DNA of 12,629 bases from CALBRZ01 sp964511065 (lineage in GTDB: Bacteria; Planctomycetota; Planctomycetia; Pirellulales; S012-138), in contig CAZEEG010000146.1 of the NCBI GenBank assembly GCA_964511065.1, positions 1 to 12,629 on the forward strand. The letters are read 5' to 3'. This document shows, in pieces, positions 8,801-12,629 of the stretch. The notes beneath the pieces were generated by a model. It saw only the letters and a program-made list of their open reading frames with translations, made no database searches and was not told the origin of the DNA. The position numbers and the translations under genes were made by a program. Position 1 is the stretch's first letter; every line of letters begins with the position of its first letter.

Positions 8801-10645
8801 CGCCGCCAGCACGGCATCCAGCGAGGGCTCAATGCCAGGTGCCGCATCGCGAGCGTGGCACGCCAGGCAGTTGCGTTCCTCCAGCACCAGACGACCTTGC
8901 CATTGGTCTTGCCGGGACGCCTCGCGACCAGATTCCACATGGCGCGCTTCGCGCGGTGATATCTGCAGCGACGGCGATGCCACTTGCTCGTAGAACGCCT
9001 GAACGGCTGCCGCCTGCGGCGGCGCCAAGGCATACCGCGGCTGATCTCCCCGGCCATTCCCGCTGTGTGGCGGCGCGATGCAACTTCGGCTCCAGTCGCT
9101 ATCCCGACCGATCGTCTTAGAAGTCGAGGGAATCGGAGCGAGGAGCGACTCAGGCGGCCGCACGCGATCGCCGGCCGACGGTTCCGGCAACGCATGGCAT
9201 GCGGCGCACCGATGCGCGCGCACCAGGTCGCGCCCCTTGGCAACCAGGGCATCGCTCGCTGCTGCGGTGCCGTCGCTATGACTGCCGTGCTGCCTGTTGC
9301 CAGTTGGCTCTTGCGCGGGCGAATCGCCCAAGCCCGCCAGGTAAAGTGCCAGGTTGGCCCTTTCGTTGGCAGTGAGGCTAAAGACCGGCATGCGGTGATC
9401 GGGGTTCAACCTGACCGGGTCGCGGAGCCAGGTTTCGAAGAACGAACTGGGCCGCTTGGCCGCAATCGCCGACAAGTCGCCGCCCCCAAACAGGCCGGCC
9501 GTTCCCAAGCCTTCTGCCTGGTGGCACGCCAAGCAGCCAATCGAACGGAATAGTTCGCGGCCGGCTTCTGCCGTTGGCGGCGGCGGCTGTTTGCCGCGCG
9601 CCGGTTTCGAAGGCCTTGGAGGTTGCTGTTGTGCGGTCGTGCCAGCCTGGGGTGCCGCTGGCCTGACCGTCAGAAACGCCGCCACCGCCTGCGCCTCTTC
9701 GGCCGACAGTTGAAAGTGCGGCATACGCCGGGCCGGCGGTGCTGCGCTATCGGGTGTTTCAGCAGCAGCGCTATTGGGTGCCGCCGCACGGGAAGCATCC
9801 CCGCCTTCCTGGGCGGCCGTACCTTGTGTCGTAAGCCATTGGATCAACCAGTCGTGATGCACGTTGCCAGCCAGGTGGGCCAGGGAAGGCCCCGGAATCG
9901 GCCGGGCGGGGACATGGCTGAAACCGGTAGCTCCGTGCGTGGCAACCGTACTGTCCGGACCGTGGCACGCCGCGCATCGCAAGGCATGGACCAATCGTTG
10001 CCCCTGCTCAAATGCCCGCAAGTTCTCCTGGGGTGGATCATGAAACAGGTATCGGGCGGCCACGGGTTCCAGACGAAACTGCGGACCGCTCCAGTACAAC
10101 GCGATCCGCGATTGCGGCGCGCTGGGCGCGTAATGCACTTCCAGCGGATGATAGCCGTACGAAAGCTCGATGGGCCGGCAATCGGCCCAACCTTCGGCGG
10201 CCAGGTCGCCGTCGAACAGCACTTGTCCCAGCAGGCTCACGCGCAGCCGGCCCGGTGCCGCATACACGTAAAGCCGGTACTCACCGCGAACCATGGTGAA
10301 TAGCCTACCGGTCCAAGTTGCGCGAAACCGCGAAGCGCTGAGCCGTGCATCGGGAGCGCGGCCCACCCGAGCAAACGCCAATTGATCGTCGATCCGCCGT
10401 ACCGCCTGCAATCCTTTGGCGGCCGTTCCGCCTGGCAGTGACGGCTTTTCAGCAGCGGTGGTCCCTGTGCTGGGCAGCGGGGTGTACTCCGCCAGCAGGC
10501 CGGGCTGCAGGCGTTCCCAAAGCTCTTCTTCGTCCTCGGTTTGGGCGGGCAGTGCCGCCGGCAGCACGAGGCCGATCGTCATAACGGCGAGGAGATACGC
10601 ACTGCGGCGGATCCATCCGTTGGCGGAAGATATCAGCATCGTCAT
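5813..10645 (-). CDS. Secreted multidomain pentahaem cytochrome c: PA14 + five CxxCH domains + DUF6797-like region + sorbosone-dehydrogenase-like propeller
   Basis: From ATG 10645 the product is about 1610 residues. A signal peptide precedes a cut near ALPA|Q (residue 34/35). A PA14-like domain, usually carbohydrate-binding, covers about 49-203. Five haem sites follow: CAACH 224, CLACH 371, CAACH 480, CLACH 593 and CTSCH 747. Candidate Met ligands are RMPHF (308), RMPVF (419), RMPKF (662) and RMEMP (796/798); the third domain has none. Low-complexity Ala/Pro/Gln/Gly linkers join several modules. Residues about 838-1130 resemble DUF6797. Residues about 1147-1495 form a glucose/sorbosone-dehydrogenase-like propeller with calcium-type loops DTDGDG and DRDGDG. 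Residues about 1502-1592 look Ig-like. It probably oxidises a sugar or similar substrate in the periplasm and passes electrons through the haems; this is inference. Other possible ATGs are 10675, 10717 and 10639. None has a clear Shine-Dalgarno; the frame back to 10954 runs into the TerC gene. Confidence 0.9.
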   Translation of the reverse strand: MTMLISSANGWIRRSAYLLAVMTIGLVLPAALPAQTEDEEELWERLQPGLLAEYTPLPSTGTTAAEKPSLPGGTAAKGLQAVRRIDDQLAFARVGRAPDARLSASRFRATWTGRLFTMVRGEYRLYVYAAPGRLRVSLLGQVLFDGDLAAEGWADCRPIELSYGYHPLEVHYAPSAPQSRIALYWSGPQFRLEPVAARYLFHDPPQENLRAFEQGQRLVHALRCAACHGPDSTVATHGATGFSHVPARPIPGPSLAHLAGNVHHDWLIQWLTTQGTAAQEGGDASRAAAPNSAAAETPDSAAPPARRMPHFQLSAEEAQAVAAFLTVRPAAPQAGTTAQQQPPRPSKPARGKQPPPPTAEAGRELFRSIGCLACHQAEGLGTAGLFGGGDLSAIAAKRPSSFFETWLRDPVRLNPDHRMPVFSLTANERANLALYLAGLGDSPAQEPTGNRQHGSHSDGTAAASDALVAKGRDLVRAHRCAACHALPEPSAGDRVRPPESLLAPIPSTSKTIGRDSDWSRSCIAPPHSGNGRGDQPRYALAPPQAAAVQAFYEQVASPSLQISPREARHVESGREASRQDQWQGRLVLEERNCLACHARDAAPGIEPSLDAVLAASPELGPLIAGMKPPALHGVGDKLHREALADAIALRHPPLRPWLAIRMPKFDLADDERETLVDHLIAVDRIPPRPAAQKEGHSVGDTADSGGNGNQLPSGGEGDGSAALAGAFDEQALLVAGGRLVTASGFGCTSCHQIGKAIPEKVELKSRGPDLSRLGRRIRRSWYDRWMPNPARIVPRMEMPSVVNPISGVLDGQVETQLHAVWHVLNLEEFNPPKPNPVRIVRRTNLPEAQERAVVLTDAFEVSERPYVKPLVIGLHNRHTVLFDLEQNRLAAWWMGDAARQHTRGKSWYWEPGGTVIMMPQTAQQGGDAAQETGQKTTEILGEVAASELLLVRGNVTVVPQLVGQFPTEFDWFEHVDGGIRFRHRLRFQLPDLSNPAVLTVTQEFRHWSAATGNDTGFRRYIEVSGVPRGWTVHLRGVPPQASLQVASARHAPHLANNTRIEGAQLTGLAGASYAEALGNQPWKISTDVPAGERGAVGVLAGAAGGERPAGANENAGVVHFDLVYGTPLPADYYSEQPVPLPVPPAAELNVAPGFKAVRLPLDPAIMPTGLAWRSDKSLVISSLKGRVWLARDTDGDGLEDELRPFSDDFAAPYGLRAAPDDTPSQGVVDVINKYALLRLIDRDGDGFAERTETIASGWGHTTDYHDWVVGLPRDSQGRYYLAIPCQQDDRSQAAAQYRGQALRLVPRTPDATNPLRYDLEALCGGLRFPMGLALSPTGDLFATDNQGNYNPFNELNHLQAGKRYGFINRLEFRPDFKPPLTPPAINIPHPWTRSVNGLCFLVAEGKNNAFGPFSGHLVGCEYDTQKLIRMSLEWVDGQYQGATYPFSVEAENPLQALQGPLVCEVAPDGALYVGNIRDSAWGGGANTGSIVRIEPSGPLPPGIAEVRALADGFTIEFTAPVQGDKAARPSSYRVSSYRRESTPAYGGSDLDRREHAVREVTLAPDRRSARIRLDAMRPGFVYELRLENLAEEGTFFPSEAHYSLNRVPKP

Positions 10646-10850
10646 CAACAGGCAGGTGGCATGGAACGTTACCATCGGCAGTCGGGCGCGGAGGGGCGCC
10701 CCCCCTGCGGTCCCCATGGTAACACGGCGGAAGCGATTGCACCCAGTCCGCAATGGGCTCCCTCCGCCGGCGAGGGGGGCCTGTGCGCTGCCTGACCACT
10801 GCCAGTGAATCGGGGACAGGCATCGCCACAGCTTGGAGATGCCGAGCCGA
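10646..10850. other. Gap between TerC-family gene and cytochrome fusion gene
   Basis: This stretch of about 200 bp should hold the promoter of the cytochrome gene and the 3' end of the TerC transcript. It contains a GC hairpin at 10758-10778 and the 10-nt palindrome GGGGCGCCCC at 10693-10702. If the cytochrome starts at ATG 10675 or 10717, part of it is coding. I see no other gene and no clear -35/-10 pair. Confidence 0.5.
10758..10778. terminator. Possible hairpin after the TerC-family gene
   Basis: CTCCCTC, a 7-nt loop (CGCCGGC) and GAGGGGG can pair over seven positions including one G-T. It lies about 75-90 nt beyond the TerC stop on the minus strand and upstream of the cytochrome start. 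No T-tract follows, so it is only a weak terminator or leader-structure candidate. Confidence 0.25.
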
Positions 10851-11648
10851 CTAGGCCGCTTCGGGCCCGGCCGCGGTCGCGGCGTGTTTGGCTTTGCGGT
10901 TCTTGGTGGCCCACAGGTTGAGCATTTCCACCCCCAGCGAGAATCCCATGGCAAAGTAGATATAGCCTTTGTTGACGTGCTCGCCCCAGCCCTCGACCAC
11001 CAGCACCACGCCGATCAACACCAAGAAGGCCAGCGCCAGCATCTTCATGGAAGGATGGCGGAGAATGAACCGCGAGATCGGGCCGGAAAAGATCAACATC
11101 ACCAGCACCGCAACGATCACCGCAATCACCATCACCGTAATGCTCACGCCTCGGGTTTCCGGCGTGGTGGGCACCATGCCCACGGCCGTAATCACTGAGT
11201 CGAGGCTGAACACCAGGTCGAGCATCAGGATTTGGGCGATCACGCCCGCGAACGATGCCACCTCGCGCTTGGGAGCATGCGGATCGTCGGGGCCTTCAAT
11301 ACGATGGTGAATCTCATACGTGGCTTTCCCAATGAGGAACAGCCCACCGCCCAGCACGATCAAGTTGCTTCCTGAGAAGCTCTTTCCCATCACGGAGAAC
11401 AGCGGTTGTTGCAGTCCCATGATCCAGCCGATGGCCAGCAGCAAGCCAATTCTCAGGAACATGGCCAGCAGCAAGCCGATGGTGCGCGCCTTCCCTTGCT
11501 GCGCCTCTGGCAAACGGCCACAGACAATGGCAATGAACACGATGTTGTCGATGCCCAACACCACTTCCAGCAGTGTCAGCGTGAGCAATGCCAGGAGATA
11601 TTTCGCTGTGAACAGTTCGGCCGCGTAGAACTGGAGGGTTTCATACAT
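10851..11648 (-). CDS. TerC-family integral membrane protein
   Basis: This 265-residue protein has about seven hydrophobic segments. Two conserved acidic motifs in membrane helices identify the family: LEVVLGIDNIVFIAI (residues 27-41, with Glu28, Asp34, Asn35) and LMLDLVFSLDSVITAVGM (141-158, with Asp144, Asp150, Ser151). Near the C-terminus EGWGEHVNKGYIYFAMGFS (219-237) and Glu241 also match. TerC proteins are linked to tellurite resistance, and relatives such as Alx and YkoY to manganese export, so a metal-ion role in the inner membrane is plausible. No other tellurite-resistance gene is nearby, so a tellurite role is not supported here. Residues 116-130 form a charged cytoplasmic loop and the last 17 are a Lys/Ala tail. 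ATG 11648 gives the usual N-terminus before the first helix; no Shine-Dalgarno is at the right distance. Length is within the family range. Confidence 0.95.
   Translation of the reverse strand: MYETLQFYAAELFTAKYLLALLTLTLLEVVLGIDNIVFIAIVCGRLPEAQQGKARTIGLLLAMFLRIGLLLAIGWIMGLQQPLFSVMGKSFSGSNLIVLGGGLFLIGKATYEIHHRIEGPDDPHAPKREVASFAGVIAQILMLDLVFSLDSVITAVGMVPTTPETRGVSITVMVIAVIVAVLVMLIFSGPISRFILRHPSMKMLALAFLVLIGVVLVVEGWGEHVNKGYIYFAMGFSLGVEMLNLWATKNRKAKHAATAAGPEAA
11431..11477 (-). repeat. In-frame 17-nt direct repeat within the TerC-family gene
   Basis: ATGGCCAGCAGCAAGCC occurs at 11431-11447 and again at 11461-11477, exactly 30 bp apart. On the coding strand both copies encode GLLLA with identical codons, giving IGLLLAMFLRIGLLLAIGW in one membrane helix. 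This may be a small internal duplication or selection for a hydrophobic pattern. Confidence 0.6.
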
Positions 11649-11867
11649 GGTTCGTTGCAGCGCTCCGTGCCGTGAGGACGAGAAGAGATCGCACGGGGGA
11701 TGATGTTATCGCGCAGCGGCCGCACAGAAAATGAAGTGCCGCGCAATTCCAGGCGGCGCGCACGAGACCAGCCGCCACGCCACCGTTTGGTTGGCGGCGC
11801 AGCCTGGCCGCGGATATCCGAACCTGGACTTGGCGCCCGCCTGAGCGCACCAGGCGCGGCGGTGATG
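11649..11867. other. Gap between the truncated hypothetical gene and the TerC-family gene
   Basis: This 219-bp stretch should contain the TerC promoter and the end of the upstream transcript. A stem-loop lies at 11771-11798. The lowest-GC part (around 11700-11750) contains GATAAC and TTCATT on the minus strand, but at poor spacing, so I do not call a promoter. I see no small gene or RNA gene. Confidence 0.5.
11771..11798. terminator. Bulged stem-loop after the truncated hypothetical gene
   Basis: GCCGCCA (11771-11777) pairs perfectly with TGGCGGC (11792-11798). Inside, ACC (11782-11784) pairs with GGT (11789-11791) around a GTTT loop, leaving a 4-nt bulge. It lies 70-97 nt past the stop of the minus-strand hypothetical gene and about 120 nt before the TerC start. 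No T-run follows on either strand. It could be a terminator, a leader structure or a protein-binding site. Confidence 0.35.
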
Positions 11868-12629
11868 CTAAATGCCCAGGTCCTGTTCGTAGCGGCGCAG
11901 CAGACCGGGCACGTCGGCCGGAACGATATACACCTTGCCGCGGATTTCCTTGGTTTCGCCCGGCTTCAAGCCGCCAATCCGAAAGTCGCTGTGCAGGCAG
12001 GTGATGATTCCCTGGAACAGTTCCTGGTACGGCTTCCAGGCCATGGCCAGAATCTTGGTTTCATCGTCGCTGAAACACCCGATCAGGCCATTGGTCGGCG
12101 TATGCGGGTTGAGCGGGCGGGGGTTCACATCCGCGCGGGGCACGCCCGGAGCGGCCCAAACCTGGCCGGGCGTGTACCGGGCTTCCTTCGCCCAATCGCG
12201 GGTTGGCATCCGCTCCAGTTTGCCGTCGAGAAAGACAAAGCTCTTTTTCAGGTATTCATACGTCTGCGGGTTCTTGGGGTCGCCCAACCCTGTGAAGGCC
12301 CCCACCCGCATGCAGGGCTGCGCCCAATGGGCCTGGGAAGGTTTGTCGGTTGGATTGTGGGCCGTGAGGCGGAAATCCACTTCGTCGTGCGATGCCGTGA
12401 TGACATGCTTGACGACGACGCCATCCTTCAACCGGCAGGTGAGCCGCAGTTGGTGCCCGTCTTCGCTGGCTTCATCGAGCGTGGTTTCGTGGCCGATGAC
12501 GGTGTGCTTCACCCAATCCGTGGTGTGGCTGTTGGGGCGGCAATACGCTTCCAGGTAGAGAATCTTGATCTCGCGGCCAGGCACTTGGGGGCCGCTGATG
12601 GTGAGCATGTTCTTTTCCCAGTGCAGTTT
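11868..12629 (-). CDS. Hypothetical protein, 5' end outside window
   Basis: The last 253 codons are visible. The frame stays open from the internal ATG at 12608 to the window edge, adding KLHWEKN before it, so the true start lies beyond the window. The visible part is a soluble, beta-rich protein with many alternating strands, such as LRLTCRLKDGVVVKHVITAS and DFRLTAHNPTDKPSQAHW. It also has the Trp/Cys element AHWAQPCMRVGAF, a Pro/Asn-rich loop (NPRPLNPHTPTNGL), and FSDDETKILAMAWKPYQELFQGI. It ends in GETKEIRGKVYIVPADVPGLLRRYEQDLGI, a strand plus helix. The overall look resembles secreted hypothetical proteins in planctomycetes and sugar-binding or galactose-mutarotase-like beta-sandwiches, but I do not recognise a named family. 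Whether it has a signal peptide cannot be seen. Confidence 0.85.
   Translation of the reverse strand, partial: KLHWEKNMLTISGPQVPGREIKILYLEAYCRPNSHTTDWVKHTVIGHETTLDEASEDGHQLRLTCRLKDGVVVKHVITASHDEVDFRLTAHNPTDKPSQAHWAQPCMRVGAFTGLGDPKNPQTYEYLKKSFVFLDGKLERMPTRDWAKEARYTPGQVWAAPGVPRADVNPRPLNPHTPTNGLIGCFSDDETKILAMAWKPYQELFQGIITCLHSDFRIGGLKPGETKEIRGKVYIVPADVPGLLRRYEQDLGI

Noticed and set aside
7844..9553. Long plus-strand open frames (291 and 189 codons) opposite the cytochrome gene
   Set aside because: Their translations are Arg/His/Pro/Ala-rich with no domains, and they lie over unambiguous haem-domain coding sequence on the other strand.
10646..10954. N-terminal extension of the cytochrome gene up to ATG 10954
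   Set aside because: It would overlap the 3' end of the TerC gene by about 100 bp. The added residues are Pro/Arg/Trp-rich with no domain, and the signal peptide would be buried internally.
10851..11648. Part of a tellurite-resistance operon
   Set aside because: Only the TerC-family gene is present; no other ter gene is nearby, and such proteins are common as stand-alone metal-related genes.
1..12629. tRNA, rRNA, CRISPR array, insertion sequence or prophage
   Set aside because: No cloverleaf-like sequence, no regularly spaced repeats, no transposase, integrase or phage protein in any frame, and no terminal inverted repeats were seen.

Overview
The window is GC-rich and every gene in it is bacterial. 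Its character points to a planctomycete, probably of the Pirellula group. The evidence for this is a very large secreted protein fusing a PA14 domain, several c-type cytochrome domains and a beta-propeller; a small zinc-ribbon protein with two membrane segments; hypothetical proteins of a type common in that phylum; and mostly absent Shine-Dalgarno sequences. The assignment is an inference from gene content, because no rRNA or marker gene is present.

Layout. Positions 1-2212 (minus strand) hold an exported S9-family serine peptidase that runs off the left edge. It is divergent from a plus-strand run, 2527-5739, of four genes: an SDR oxidoreductase, a zinc-ribbon/two-TM protein, a bile acid:sodium symporter (BASS) family transporter, and a small hypothetical protein. 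The last two may be co-transcribed, with 34 bp between them. This run converges, across a short GC hairpin, on the largest gene of the window. That gene, 5813 to about 10645 (minus), is a multidomain protein of about 1610 residues with five CxxCH haem sites. Behind it on the minus strand are a TerC-family membrane protein (10851-11648) and a hypothetical protein cut by the right edge (11868-12629).

How the genes work together. No single pathway links them. The peptidase and the cytochrome fusion are both exported and fit a life spent degrading proteins and carbohydrates, with periplasmic electron transfer from an oxidised substrate. The SDR and the BASS transporter suggest metabolism and uptake (or efflux) of small organic molecules, but their adjacency is weak evidence for a shared substrate. 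The TerC protein is probably a metal-ion membrane protein with its own role.

I found no mobile element, CRISPR array, tRNA, rRNA or integration site. The most unusual object is the pentahaem PA14/propeller fusion, including one haem domain that has apparently lost its Met ligand. The rest looks like ordinary chromosome.
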